Below are positions 24,099 through 36,888 of a DNA stretch of 64,000 bases, piece after piece. The translations under genes and the position numbers were made by a program. How positions within the stretch are numbered: position 1 is the stretch's first letter; every line of letters begins with the position of its first letter. The notes below the pieces were generated by a model that was given only the letters and a program-made list of their open reading frames with translations, was not told the origin of the DNA and did not search any database. The stretch is from Combretum micranthum (Eukaryota > Streptophyta > Magnoliopsida > Myrtales > Combretaceae): NCBI GenBank assembly GCA_024138025.1, contig JAMXBD010000583.1, positions 248,001-312,000 of the forward strand, in the 5' to 3' direction.

Positions 24099-25451
24099 GT
24101 CAAATGTACATCAAAATCAACTGAAATGCCAAAATTCAAAATGAAAATAATGATTCAAAATTCAAGTAGATTGAGAGTAAACTTCAACCTATCTTAATCT
24201 AGTAATACAACACATCTACCAAAAATCTATTAAACTATCAAAATAGTAATTCTAAATCATTTACCCATATTAAATCCAAAATTTTTCCAAAATCAAAATA
24301 CAAATTGTCCATAGCAATAAAATAATTAAACAAAACAATTGAAAAGTGTCTTACCTGTATCAAAAGTATAAGCAAATTGCATTCCCTATATAATATATGT
24401 AGCGAATGAAGTTCAAACGAAAATTTTCCATATATGTAACGACAACATAACAAACCATCGTAATATTACGAGAAATATAACTCATAACTTGACATAGCAA
24501 ATCATGTTCATCATGCAATACCATATAGAGAGCGAAACTTACAATAAAATCTTTTTCTCTCATATGTACAATCAAAAGTAAATTCTGATTGCAATACATA
24601 TAAAATCTAGAAATGATTTATGAAACAAAGATGCAAAAGTTAACATCTAAAATCAAATGAATTTCCAAAATGAATTTTGATTATAATAAAAATATGATTT
24701 ACATACCATCCAATACGCACATGAATAAATATGAAATATCTTGATTTCAATCACATCAAGATAAGTACCAAGTGTGACATCCTTGATAGTTAAAAGAATA
24801 TGAGCACTGCATGTTGTTATATATGATCAGTTAAGAATGGAATAGTAAATTCATAACCTTCATTTGTTAAGTTGTTATGTCTTATTCATTTGAGTTGTGT
24901 CTTATTCATCTTTCAAATTCAAGAGGTAAGTTGAGTTGGATCGAGTCATTAATTTTTAGCTGTTTTTGTCAAGTTCAAGTCTTCTTTAATTCGAGTAAGT
25001 AGAAGGTTGCAATCGCTAAACTAATTCATCTGCTCTATATATACTAAGTGACATGGAATATCAGTTGTTTTGAACGATTTTAAAATTTTGAAATCAAGAA
25101 ATGAATGATGAATAGTTAAATAGTTACGAAGAATGACATTAAAATAAAAATGACAAGAAGCAACCAACATGAATGGTCAAGAAGTGAAACAATGTAAACA
25201 AAAACGTATTGAATGAATTTGACAAGTATAAATATTTGACTTATAACTCAAATTTCTTTTGGAAATAAAATACAAAGACAAAACTCAAAGGAAAAATGAT
25301 CAAAGTGCGTAGCGAAAACATAATGAAAGAATAAGTTCCTAAAATGATTAAAAGCTTTTGAGCAACAAAGTTTAAAAATAATATGAAATGTCTTCTGTCA
25401 ACAAATAGTCAAGTGAATTTCGAGGATGAAATTCTTATGAGAGGGAAAGAA

Positions 25452-28400
25452 CGTAATACCCTAAATCTTCATCTAAGTTAGAAATTAGAATTAGATAGTT
25501 TAAATGGTATAAATAAAATAGATAATAAATTGTGATTAGATAAATCAATTTAATTAATTTAAGTTGAAATTTGAGATTTGAAATTCCTAAACTCCTAAAC
25601 ATATTGTTTAAATGTTTTGTGGATTTTTAAATTCTAAACTTTTGCTCAGCATCTCATATTCTTAATTCTTGTAAATTTTGAAATCATCTGTTTGCTTAAA
25701 AATATCCAATCTTAAGTGTAAGCTTAAGCTAAATATCAATTTGATAGAAGCCGACATCCTAAATCAAATTCCTCTCTCAAATTCTTTAATTCTAACAAAT
25801 TAATTGCAAATTATTTTTTAAACACTATTAGAAATTAGAGATATCGATCTAAAAGTTTTAAACCTAATACCCTTATCTTAAGATATCCTAATTACCTTTA
25901 TCCTTCTCTTTTCTCTTTTTCCTTTCTTGCCTTTCGTTTTCTTTTTTGTTTCTTACGTTTTCTTTTTCTTTTCCTCTTCTTCTCTCCACTTTCTCTTCTT
26001 CTTCTTCTCATTTCTCTCAAAAATCAACCATAAATCTCAAGTTCAATAATATCATAGAGGAGATTAAAGATACAAATCAAGATGGAAATAAGAAATTGAG
26101 CTAAGAGAAACTACATTATCTCAAAGAAGTAGCAGAAGTGAAGATTTAATTAATAAGCATGGTTAAAACAAGTAATTGTTGTTTTCCTTGTTATGATTGT
26201 TGTTTGTACATGCATATGATGTCTTAAAACTAGATAAAACTCGTAAACTTGTAAAATGTGAGCTTTTATGTTAAAACTTAAAAATGTATATGCATGTGTA
26301 GATTATGTGTTTAATGAAATGAATTGTAGAAATATGTATGGAAGTATTTATAAGTTAAGATTGTGTATGGGTACGTTAATAATATGATATTTTTTATGAT
26401 GTAAGTTGAAATCAAGTAGTAAATAAGTGGAAAATTAGAGTAAAACACGAAAAGAAAACGTAATAGGGATTCTACTGTTCATCACGGCCGTATCATGGCC
26501 CATGCTCTCCTATGGTCAAAGCATTTTGAAGATAATGACCTAAGTACGACCGTGACAAAGGGCGTGATCCTCTTGGATTGCATTTTTCCCCTTGATCATA
26601 GGTGTGACAAGAACCGTAACAACCATCACGACCCTGATAACAAGCCTGACAAGGTAAGTGATGAGATCAGGGCCCCATCATAGGCATGATGAGGCAGGTG
26701 GCAACGATCACGACCCCCATCACTAGCATGATCTGTCCCCTAAAGCTGTTTCATAGGAAAAAAAAAACAGAAGAAAAGAGAAAGAAAAGAGAAAGAAAGA
26801 AAAATAAAATGAAATAGATAAATAATAGTTCAGGTGATGTCTTAGTTAAATGATATAATTAAACATGAGTTTAGTAAATTTATAGATTTAATAAAAAATT
26901 GGATTAAATATAGAAGTTTAATATAAAATGAACTTAGTTAATAATCATAAGTTTAACATGGCTTAATGGGCTTTAATGAGCTAAAATGAATTAGATTGAT
27001 TAAGTTTAATCTCCTTAGGATGAACCTTAGTTTAACATAGGGATTATGTTGCTTCAAATGTGTGCTTGCTTTATAAATAAGTATTTTTTTTAACATATAT
27101 TCTTTGATGTTGCTTCTGTAATAAATGACTATAATCAAAGTGAAAAAAAAAAATATTTGGACAGACAAAAAAGAACTATCTATATCTAGGTGGGGCAATA
27201 TTTGCAGCTATGGCAGAGTTCCTAATTAGTTTCTTTTGAAATAGGTTCTAAAACAAGTTTAATATGAGTGGATAATTAATATACTTTCTTATATGAGTTA
27301 TTTCTTGAACAAATATGGATATCTGATAATATCTTCTGATATGGATTCTGAAATGTCCTCTGTCCCTATTTGGATTTCAAATATGGAAGAAACACAGTAA
27401 ATTGCGTATTGTATGCTAGAATAAGCATCCTAAATAAATTAAAACTTAAAGACGACTTAACAATTAATGAGTGATGCTTGTGCTTGTGTAGTTGAATTTG
27501 GTTTGGGGAGCGGCAACCTTGTCCCATGAGGATACGGTAGTTTAGACTCTTAAGCCACCATTATGACAATGTAATGACTTTCATAAGTGGCTCGACAAGT
27601 AATTAATAAGGAAAATGATATCAGCGTAACATTTGCTTGACCTTGAGATAAAGTAACATGTTTTAGTTTACATTTATGGGACCAATTGAACCAACTAATG
27701 TTATGGACTAAGATTGGGTAAAGATGAGTAATAGCTATAAACCCTAGGTGAGGTTATATTTCTTGTAACGTTATATAAGAGATATAAGTATTCTGGTTGT
27801 TTATATCAGCTTCCTAAGCATATGCCGTTACTTAGGACCTTAGTTTTCTTGATTGTTTTGGAGTGTGAGTGTTCCTAATTTGTTTACTTTGATTTAAAGA
27901 TGTTGTTGCTGCATTGCATTTAGTTAAATTCGTGTGTCATTTCGTGTGTGATTGTGTTACTGTGTACTAGGCTTCGGCTCATTCTTGTTGTTGTTGTTGT
28001 TGTTTTCCTTCCTGGTATTGTTGATGTTGATGATGATTTGCTAATGATGTTGATAACTTGATGATGATGTGTGATTCGAGTTATGAGCAATCCTGGAGAT
28101 ATGAAAGGAAGGGTGAAATGAGTTAGGGCCAATGGATTATTTGTTATTGTTTTTATTTTGTTTCAATGACTGGATTTAATCTTTTAAAATATGTATATTC
28201 TTTAAGAGCTTTGTTAAGAAGCCCATACGTTTTGTAATATCTTTTAAAGCTTTGTTTTTGGGAAAGTGGATCTGCCCGTGCGAATAGGAGATAGAAATTT
28301 TTTTTTAAGATTATTTTACTACTGCTAAATCGAGTTATATTTAAAAAATCTAATTAAACAGTTTCAGAACTTAAAACTGGCTAATAATGTTCAACATAAA

Positions 28401-28476
28401 CAAATTCTTTTAAACATGTCATAGATGAAGTATTATACGTGGTGTTAATTGCCTTAATTAAATTTAGAGTGTTGCA
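25452..28476 (+). repeat. 3' LTR of the LARD, 3025 bp
   Basis: Starts CGTAATACCC directly after the polypurine tract and ends GAGTGTTGCA. It is the complete copy of the LTR. Relative to the left copy it has a ~100-bp deletion near 27015. It repeats the CT-rich, GC-richer (26478-26740) and AG-rich (26755-26815) blocks in the same order. Confidence 0.85.
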
Positions 28477-28514
28477 CGTGTAACACGAGGCATATTAATC
28501 ATAGAAAGAAAAAA

Positions 28515-28523
<9 letters not shown>

Positions 28524-28548
<25 letters not shown>

Positions 28549-28571
28549 CTAACTAACTAACTAACTAACTC
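28524..28571. repeat. Compound microsatellite (ATA)n then (ACTA)n
   Basis: About seven ATA units followed directly by about six ACTA units. Confidence 0.95.
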
Positions 28572-29330
28572 TTGTTGATTAAAGAGAAAAGCATTAAACA
28601 TTTACTGACCTAACAAGAAAAATACATTGATTTAAAAAAAAATAAAGAAAAGAGTCAATTCAGATGGAAGAGAAAGATCAAATCGAGAGAAAAAGAGAGA
28701 TGTGACTCAATAAAAACCCTAATATTATCCTCTCTTGCAGAAGCAATCCACTTTGTCTTTTGTATTGAGTCAGTAGTAGTGACATATTGTTTGATCCCGA
28801 TTGCTCAACAATTTTCATAGTTATTAATGCGGTGGTGGAAGTTGTGCATGGTTAGTTGGAGAAATGACATAGAATGTAGAAGTGGTAGTTTCATAGGTAT
28901 GGTGTTTTTAGGCCATTATATGGATTTTTGCATTTCAAGACCCTATTTTATTTATTGGCTCCTTTAGGCCTTTAAAATCGTATTTTTACTATTTTTGAAA
29001 ATTTTTATTTATGTCTTAATTTTTGTTAGGAGCATCTGTTTTATATGTCATCTATAGTATTTGTTCCATCTTTTTATTTATTTTCTTTCTAAGTATTTAT
29101 TAGGAATATTTCCTTTCTTTTTAGCAAGAGTCACATTTCATATATATTATACTCTTTAGGACAAAAAAATAATTTTGGTGAATGAATAGAATTTTCTCTG
29201 AGTCTATTTTGCTTTATTATTCTAAATCTAAAATTCTAACGTAATTGCCTAAATATTCTCAGAATCTATAGGTAGTTGAAGATCTCAAGCTAGTATTAGT
29301 ACGTGAATCAATGGTTTGCGATAAACCCAA

Positions 29331-29416
29331 TTGTTTTGCTGCAACTGTTATGATTTGATTCGGAGCTTAATTGTTGTTTTGCTGCAACTGTTATGATTTG
29401 ATTCGGAGCTTAATTG
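29331..29416. repeat. Perfect 43-bp tandem duplication
   Basis: Two adjacent identical units, 29331-29373 and 29374-29416, each starting TTGTTTTGCTGCAACTG and ending CGGAGCTTAATTG. No difference is visible, so the duplication is recent compared with surrounding repeats. Confidence 0.95.
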
Positions 29417-30004
29417 CAACTTAAGAGCGCTCGAAATCAACCCTCTTTCAACTGTGTTCACGGTTCATTAGGTGTTGAGAGGAAAAAGGTATAAGAAAAT
29501 GTCAAGAAAACTGTTTTGCTAGATAATTTAATTAGGGTTACTGTTACTTTACTAACTCCACAAGGATTACCTTTTTATTTATAATTTTCTTTAAAGATTA
29601 TTATTTCGTCTTTGAAATTGTTTAATGGCTCTTTTTCTTTTACACATGTTGTTTATTCGTTGGATTGCTTAATAGACTAATGGTGTTAAAGAAGGTAGTA
29701 CGAACGGTAAGACAAGTAAAATTAGATAATAAAAACAGATAATTTTAAAATTTAGATACTAAATTAGATATATATTTCAATAAATTTAGGTATTGCATTT
29801 AATATTTCCCTTTTTTTATATGTAATATGTGGTGCATATCTTTTATTCCAAATTGAAAGTTTGGGGGAAAATTCTAATCTTCAAAGAAAGTTACAATTAT
29901 TAAGGGCAATAACAATTAATTAAAAAATGAATTATGAAATTAAAGAAGAGTTGCCAAGATTTCAAATAAAGTAGCAATTTTACAAAGAAGTTAACAATAT
30001 ATGG

Positions 30005-30029
30005 ATATATATATATATATATATATATA
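30005..30029. repeat. (AT)n microsatellite
   Basis: About 12 AT units. Confidence 0.95.
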
Positions 30030-30858
30030 ATATCCCGAAACATGTCATTAGTCAAATCAATGACCTTTTTGAGTTAAGAATTTTGTGAATTAAGTGACAA
30101 AATTTTAATGAAAAGTGGAATTACAACCATCGAAGCTATATTACAATCCAATGGTTGAAATTATGAAATTTTCAGTAAATGCATGAATATTTTTAACATT
30201 GAAATGATATTTACGAAATTGTAATTGCATTATATTTTTTTCCCTTGAAATTTTGCAAAACGATGAAGCATTTACGAAAACTTACTCTGTTACGAACATT
30301 ATGTTTTAACTTAATTTAAGGTTTTTCACAAGGTAGCTTATAAAGTTGTTATAAATTTTCCTAAAACTAGAAACATGAAGCAATGATGTTCCGCTTCAAC
30401 TATCTAAATTGATCTTCCCCACCAAATCCTATATTGATCTTTTGGAAGGATCATCAAAGCTAGTCTTTTCCAACCCTTTGTAGCTCCCCGGGGATTTTGA
30501 AACTTCAACATTGATAGTAAGCGCAACGACAGTATCCGAAAGAGAGAGGATCATGAAGAGTAAACCGATTGTTGAACGGCGCCTCTTGCTTCTCTCCTTA
30601 ATCACCAAAAGGAGAGTTATATTTATATAATAATTTTGCATAAAATATCTTGGCAAAGGATAACATTGGCACGCAAATTGTCAGGCTAGAAAGTACGCAG
30701 GGCTATGGAGAGTTGGAAAAAGGGCACAGGACCACTCGACCATCTTTAATTTAAGCATCTCGTTTAGAGACCGTATGCCATCACCGCCTTAAGAAATCTC
30801 TTATTTTTAAGTAAGTATCAATTTTATTTCTAAAAATCTTTAAAAGTATTATTTAATA

Positions 30859-31357
30859 TGTTAGATCTAGATTAATCTTATGTAAAAACTATCACATATT
30901 AAAACCCTAGATCGATCATGTTTGTTCATTAAGAATTAAACAGAATTAAGCGGAAGCATACCTGAATCCATAGCAAGCAATGATTTTAGAGCGGTGCGGT
31001 TGGCCTTCCAGATCAACACGTTTTCTCTTAAAGATCTCTTTAGTTTTCTCTCTGCACTCTCTAATGATGGGATTTAGAAGAGACTAAAAAATATCGTACG
31101 TGTGATCTGGGGACCATAACCACTATTTATAGAGACAACGTGTTGTTATCTTTTAGTATTCCTATTTTAGCCCATCATAAAAATAGAAATTACCCATAAA
31201 GTCTTTATACATAAAAAGGCCATACCCTATTAGATATATTAAAGCCCAAATGCTCAAAACCTTATTGATCACTTTTAATTGAACTTAATTTAATGTGGCA
31301 GCCTGTAATACATAATTATTTCACATATAAGGGCAACGTTGGATTAAGGATCCAACA
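30859..31357 (-). repeat. Copia A 3' LTR
   Basis: 499 bp. Plus strand runs TGTTAGATCTAGATT to AAGGATCCAACA, and the polypurine tract AAGTGGGAGAT lies on its inner side. Confidence 0.95.
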
Positions 31358-31795
31358 ATCTCCCACTTGGACACTATGTGTAACCTTATAATTATATTTT
31401 GCCAAAACACAACCCTATGAGCTCAAATTTGCTGTTACGACCAATATGTATCTATAACCAATCCGGTCCATCAACTATATCAACATAGGATCAAAGCGGT
31501 ATTCATTACATTTATTGCAACTCAACCCATCAATGGTCACAATATCGACACAATTGAATGACATGGATCATGATATGGATGTGTAGCAAGGAAATTTCAT
31601 GCAATGTGATCTTAACATGTCTATTTCCTACTGGTCCACCATAAACCTTAGTGAGATCAAACCATAAACCAAAATCAGAGTATAAGCAAACAAAAAATTT
31701 ATTTCTGCAGAAAATATCCTTAAAACATAATAAACCAAAAACAACTAATTAAAGTTTGTCTATGACATAAAAGCATTCAAAGCAACAAACTCCCA

Positions 31796-32098
31796 CTAAA
31801 ACTGAACATCACTTAAGGACATGACACCCATAAGAGCAATGTGCTTATGAAACACCTTAGGTTGCACTCCTTTAGTAAGCGGATCTGCAATCATGGAGTT
31901 TGTTACTATATGCTCTATAGACAACCGTCCAATCTGAACTTTTTCTTTTACAACTAGGAACATGATGTCTATATGTTTTGACTTTGTCGAGCTCCTGTTG
32001 TTGTTGGAATATAGAACTGCTGACTTATTGTCACAAAATAACTTAAGTGGTCTATCAATAGTATCCACTATGCGCAGCCCTATGACAAAATTTTGCAA
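31796..32098 (-). pseudogene. Copia A RNase H, C-terminal part
   Basis: Contains LKLFCDNKSAVLYSNN, the RNase H DNxxA block, then RSSTKSKHIDIMFLVVKEKV and ADPLTKGVQP, the usual end of a copia pol. The preceding RNase H segment (32100-32235) is present in other frames. Confidence 0.88.
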
Positions 32099-32235
32099 TC
32101 ATATTCCATGATTAGATGCCTCATAACATGCTACAAACTCTGCTTCCATAATAAAAGAGGCAACAAGAGATTGTTTTACACTCTTCCAAGAGATAGTTCC
32201 TCCAGCTAGTAGATAGATGTAGCCTGATGTAGATT

Positions 32236-33479
32236 TCATATTATCTTAGCATCCAGCAAAATCAGAATCAGCATACCCAACGATCTCAATCTGATCTGCC
32301 TTCCGATAAGTGAGCATGTAATCTTTTGTTCTTTGTAAGTACCGCAAGACCCGTTTGCTGCTTTCCAATGGTATAATCCTGGATTACTTAAGTATCTGCC
32401 CAACATTCCTGTGACATACGCAATATCTGGACGCGTACAAACCTGAGCATACATTAGACTTCCTACTACTGTTGCATAAGGAATCTTTTGCATTTCTTTT
32501 TTCTCAAAATTATTCTTAGGGCACTGACTGAGACTAAATTTGTTTCCTTTAGCCACTGGGGTATCACTTGGTCTACAATATTGCATGCCATACCTTTTGA
32601 GTACCTTTTCGATATAGCTCTTTTGAGATAATCCGAGAACACCATGAGAGTGATCTCGGTGTATTTGTATTCCTAACACAAAAGAAGCATCACCAAGATT
32701 TTTCATCTCAAAATTCTTAGCTAGAATTCTCTTAATTTTATGCAATAAGCCTATATCGTTGCTGGCAAGCAAAATAGCATCAACATATAAGACCGAGAAA
32801 ATGTGCTTACTCCCATAGAATTTATGGCATATACAATCATCAACCAAATTCATCTCAAAACCAAACGAGATGATCACTTGATGAAATTTGAAATACCATT
32901 GTCGAGATGCTTGCTTAAGTCCATAGATGGATTTCTTAAGTTTAAAAACCATATTCTTTGGATCTCCCAACACAAAGTTTTCTGGTTGTACCATATAGAT
33001 CGTCTCATCAATGTTACCATTGAGAAAAGCGGTCTTTACTTCCATCTTATGTAACTCAAGATTGAAATGTGCCACTAATGCCATTATAATCCTAAAAGAG
33101 TCTTTTAAAGAAACTGGTGAAAAAGTCTCTTTATAGTCGATGCCTTCTTTTGTGTAAAGCCCTTTGCAACAAGACGAGCCTTGTACCTTTCCACATTACC
33201 TTTCTAATCCCTCTTGGTCTTAAATATCCATTTGCAACCAATGGGCTTCGTACCTTCTAGCAATGGGACAAGATCCCAAACGTCATTGTCCTTCATAGAC
33301 TTTATCTCTTCATTCATGGCATCAATCCACTTTTGAGAGTTAGAACTTTCAATGGCTTGATGGAAATTAATCGGATCATCTTCCATCATTCCAATGTCAA
33401 CCTCATGTTCTGGAAGAAATACGATGTAATTATTTGGCACCACACTTCTTTTTGGTCTAGTAGATCTCCTTAATGGCAT
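32236..33479 (-). pseudogene. Copia A reverse transcriptase
   Basis: 33204-33479 carries the RT entry block (KWIDAMNEEIKSMKDNDVWD, then KPIGCKWIFKTK). After a frameshift, 32236-33084 carries MEVKTAFLNGNIDETIY, KLKKSIYGLKQASRQWY, the active site and the thumb/connection (FVLGIQIHRD, PYATVVGSLMYAQVCTRPDI). The catalytic YVDD box reads YVDA, with Ala encoded at 32776-32778, one base from Asp. The frame is lost again after HWKAANGSCG. Not functional. Confidence 0.9.
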
Positions 33480-33549
33480 AGGTTCTTGAGGTGGTAGAGT
33501 TTGTTCTTACATAACAGTCTCTTGAATGGGATCTCACCATTGTCTAAGT

Positions 33550-34514
33550 CTATTGTGTTTTGAATAAGATCAGGAACAAAATCTTGACTAAATTCAAGAG
33601 CACCTGTGGGAATATCAATGCATTCCTCTTCAAAGACAATGTCTCTAACCATGTCCCCTCCCCCCCTGGGAAACTCGACATCCTCAAAGAACCGAGTATT
33701 TCTTGACTCAAATATCGACTTAATTGTGGGATCATAAAACTGTAACCCATCGATCTTTCAGAGTATCCAACAAAATAACAACTCACTATTCTTGAGTCCA
33801 GTTTCTTTTCATTAGACCTATAAGGCCTTGCCGCAACTGGACATCCCCACACATGCAAATGCTTTAAACTAGGCTTCCTACCCGTCCAAAGCTCATATGG
33901 GGTTTTGTTAGTTGCTTTAGTTGGAACACTATTAAGGATATATGTTGCAGTCTTAAGTGCTTCTCCCCATAGTGATTCTGGTAAGGTGGAATGACAAATC
34001 ATACTCTTCACCATGTCTTTAAGCGTCCTGTTTCGTCTTTTAGCAACACCATTCATAGTGGGTGAACCCGGCATGGTGTACTGTAGGACGATACCACAAT
34101 CCTCTAGGAAGTTAACAAAAGGTCCTGGACGTTGTTCACCTGAACCATCATATCTGCCATAGTATTCACCACCACGATCAGATCTGATGCTTTTAATCCT
34201 TTTGTTGAGTTGGTTCTGAACTTCAGCCTTATAATTTTTAACATGTCCAAAGATTGTGACTTTTCATGAATGAGATATAGATAGCCATATCGTGAGAAAT
34301 CATCTATGAACGTTATAAAGTACTGTTGACCATTCCAAGCAACTGTAGGGAACAATCCACAAATATCTATATGTATAAGTTCTAAGACGTCTGAAGTCCT
34401 GTTAGCTTCAAATCTCCTTTTATTGTTTTGTTTCCCCTTTATACAGTTAATGCAATCATCAAAATCTATCAAATCTAAAGGGTTTATAATTTCATCTGAC
34501 ACAAGTCTCTCCAT
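33550..34514 (-). pseudogene. Copia A integrase (two broken frames)
   Basis: 34104-34514 holds the GAG-pre-integrase end (CINCIKGKQ) and the first catalytic Asp in HIDICGLF, then FITFIDDFSRYGYLY. After a break near 34080, 33550-34074 continues with [15 protein letters not shown], where the expected NGVAERRN Glu is Lys. [32 protein letters not shown] and the C-terminal domain follow. A catalytic-Glu change plus frameshifts predict an inactive enzyme. Confidence 0.85.
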
Positions 34515-34713
34515 TCTCCGTCTGGAGAGATGACCTAATCTCTTATGCCATAATGCAGCTGAATTCTTATTGGTTAATTTTCTTTTTATACCTCATGTAC
34601 TTACTTGCAAGGATTCATTAAATGAAGCAATATTATCAATCAAGTAAAGATGATCATAAACAGATAAAGAACCAGATTCAACTAATTTTGAATCATGAAA
34701 CAAACTAAATTTC

Positions 34714-35262
34714 TTATTTCCAAATGAACAAAAGTAACCAGATTTGTCCAAAGCAAAAATAGAAATAAATTCCGTCTGAATGACGTACAATAAATGTTTC
34801 ATCATGATCCAAATAAAATCCAGTCTTTAATAATAACTTAAATTTTCCAATTGCTTCAACTTCAATTATCTTGCCGTCACCTACATGGATGTATCTTTCA
34901 CCATCACTTGGTTTTCGGCAATGGAGGCAACCCTGCATAGACACACTGATGTGAGTTGTTGCACTAGAATCTATCCACCAAGTGTGTATAGATACTGAAG
35001 TTAAATTAACCTCAGAACAAACCAAATTAAGAAGCATACCTTTCTTTGCACGCCAAGCATGATAATTGGTGCATTGCTTCTTATAATGCCCCATAGTTCT
35101 ACAGAAGTGACAATCATTACCATTCGGTGCATCTGACTTCCTTGATTGTTTCTTCTGAAGTACTGTATTTGCAGCGTCTTTATCCCTTTTTCTTTTTTTA
35201 TCCTTGTTCCTATTCTTAGAAGTCAAGGTTAGGTGAGCACTCTCAATCTTATCTTGCTTCAT
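34714..35262 (-). pseudogene. Copia A gag zinc knuckle and protease
   Basis: A basic segment (KNRNKDKKRKRDKD) precedes a CCHC knuckle CHFCRTMGHYKKQC (C-x2-C-x4-H-x4-C), which binds RNA in gag. About 45 residues on is the protease active site WWIDSSATTHIS, where the expected DSGAT triad has Ser in place of Gly. The open frame then ends in a shifted reading. Confidence 0.85.
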
Positions 35263-35490
35263 CCTTTCCTCTTCTTGAACACAGTGTGAAATGAGCTCAT
35301 TCAGAGACTAGGTCTCTTTCTAACAATTATAGCTCACTTTAAACTGGCTAAATTGTGTCGGAAGAGATATTAAAACCAAATGCACTAACAAGTCCTCTAT
35401 GAGGTCTAGTTTAAGTGCTCTTAATTTGGAAGCAAGATAAGACATCTCCATGATGTACTCCCTAATGCTAGCCTTACCCTTATACTTCAT

Positions 35491-35859
35491 TCAGATCAAG
35501 TTTGTCAAGAGTGTACTTATTTCTGTCTTTTCATTCTTAGCAAACCTTTTCTCAATTTCATCAAGAAACTCCTTAGCATTAGTTATCTTTTCAGATATTG
35601 TGCCTCTGAATGCTTCTGGAATGGCCTTTTTCATGATCATCATACACATGCGGTTTGATTTCTCCCACTTTTCCATCTCCCTCTTGTCATCAGAGGTACT
35701 CTTATCAGTAAGAGGTGAAGGAGAATCATTCCTTAACGCAAGGTTGAGATCCATTACTCCAAGTACTATCAAGAGATTATCTTTCCATGACTTGAAGTTA
35801 GTGCCATTAAGCATAGGAATGGAATTGATGTTGGCAGTAATATTAGTAGGATTATTCAT
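35491..35859 (-). pseudogene. Copia A gag, N-terminal part
   Basis: The first in-frame Met gives MNNPTNITANINSIPMLNGT followed by NFKSWKDNLLIVLG, the usual start of copia gag (ligand-free LNGTNF..W core). It runs through EKWEKSNRMCMMIMKKAIPE and KEFLDEIEKRFAKNEK. It then stops at an in-frame TGA in the LTNLI region, beyond which gag similarity continues in pieces to about 35270. Confidence 0.85.
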
Positions 35860-35880
35860 AGCTGAATGAGAACAAAACAA

Positions 35881-36857
35881 AAAATAAACAAGTTCACATA
35901 AGTCTCAAAACAATAATAATAAATTCAAATAAAGGTAAACCCCATCTCAAGATATCGGGCAGCCCATTAATATTTCATCTTTGGATAAAACATTAACTAC
36001 TAAGTGGTATCTTGGTGTAGTAATCAAACACTGACAATAAGAACATATCAAATAATAAACCTTCCTTTAGGCCGATTAATTATTCACATGTAAAACCAAA
36101 TAATCATCACACATTTATTACTATGGGTGCACTTACAATTCTATTAAACATTGACCTTCCTTTGGGCCGGTCAAATATTCATCTAAGTTACAAGCACACA
36201 ACCTTTTATATTTTAAAACAAATTAATTTCCATAAGAAGGACCACTTTGGCAGTATGTTGTTTCAATAAATTTATCTCAAAATATATATAAACATATACC
36301 AATATTCAAATTTAAAATTATATTAAATTTTAGGTCAACATCATATCAGCATCCGCTTATTCAATGTAGGATTATAAAATAAATAAACGGAATATACAAT
36401 CTAATATCAGATTGATAACCTACGCCATCAAAGAACACGAATGCCATAAGCAAATCTCAGTGGAACTTCCACAGATGGAATTCGACAAATATCACGAAGA
36501 AAGCAGAATTTATGTAATATTTAATAACCGTTAACATTAAAATCCAAAACGGTTTTTATAATAAATGTTCTTTATATATAAATAAATATATCACATTCAT
36601 GTATATCTTCCCAATAATGGAAATTGACAAATACCACGAATTGTATAAAAAAAAAGACATCTAGAAACAGTCGTGACTATTCTCGGAATGCCCCCCAAAA
36701 GAAATGATGTCACGAACAAGTATAAATTCGCTACTGTTTAATTCGCACGATTTCAGATAAAAAGCAGACGGAACAAGGAGACTAACCACAGATATAATTC
36801 GCACGATTCCAGACGCTCTGATCGTACAATTCGTCAAAAACGAAATGAATAAACGCA

Positions 36858-36888
<31 letters not shown>

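Larger units (their letters stand above)
22371..25451 (+). other. LARD interior, non-coding, strand-biased base composition
   Basis: Begins with the primer-binding site and ends with the polypurine tract. About 22500-23850 is T/G/A-rich and very poor in C, with many TATATGTT-like words and a TG microsatellite. About 23990-24780 switches to A/C/T-rich and poor in G. No gag, protease, RT or integrase motif was found in any frame. Confidence 0.75.
19655..28476 (+). mobile_element. Non-coding chromovirus-like LTR element (LARD)
   Basis: Two long direct repeats (about 19655-22370 and 25452-28476) flank a ~3.1 kb interior without gag or pol. Just after the left repeat (ending ATTACA) is TGGTATTAAAGC, close to the initiator-tRNA-Met primer site TGGTATCAGAGC. 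Just before the right repeat is GAGAGGGAAAGAA, a polypurine tract, preceded by AATTTCGAGGATGAAATTCT (reads NFEDEI), a tail typical of Tekay-type chromovirus polyproteins. The right LTR begins CGTAATACCC, one base from the usual TGTAATACCC. Inferred: a large retrotransposon derivative mobilised in trans, now decayed. The left LTR lacks about the first 360 bp. Confidence 0.8.
28477..30858. other. Intergenic DNA between the LARD and copia A
   Basis: Contains microsatellites, a 43-bp tandem duplication and otherwise AT-rich sequence. A minus-strand open frame of 75 codons (30429-30656, with KERSKRRRSTIG and DDPSKRSI) is unrecognised and not supported as a gene. The last ~140 bases belong to the dispersed repeat into which copia A inserted. 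Confidence 0.5.

Noticed and set aside
30429..30656. 75-codon minus-strand open frame with a basic N-terminal patch
   Set aside because: No family recognised and no exon partners with plausible splice sites found nearby. Left as unsupported.
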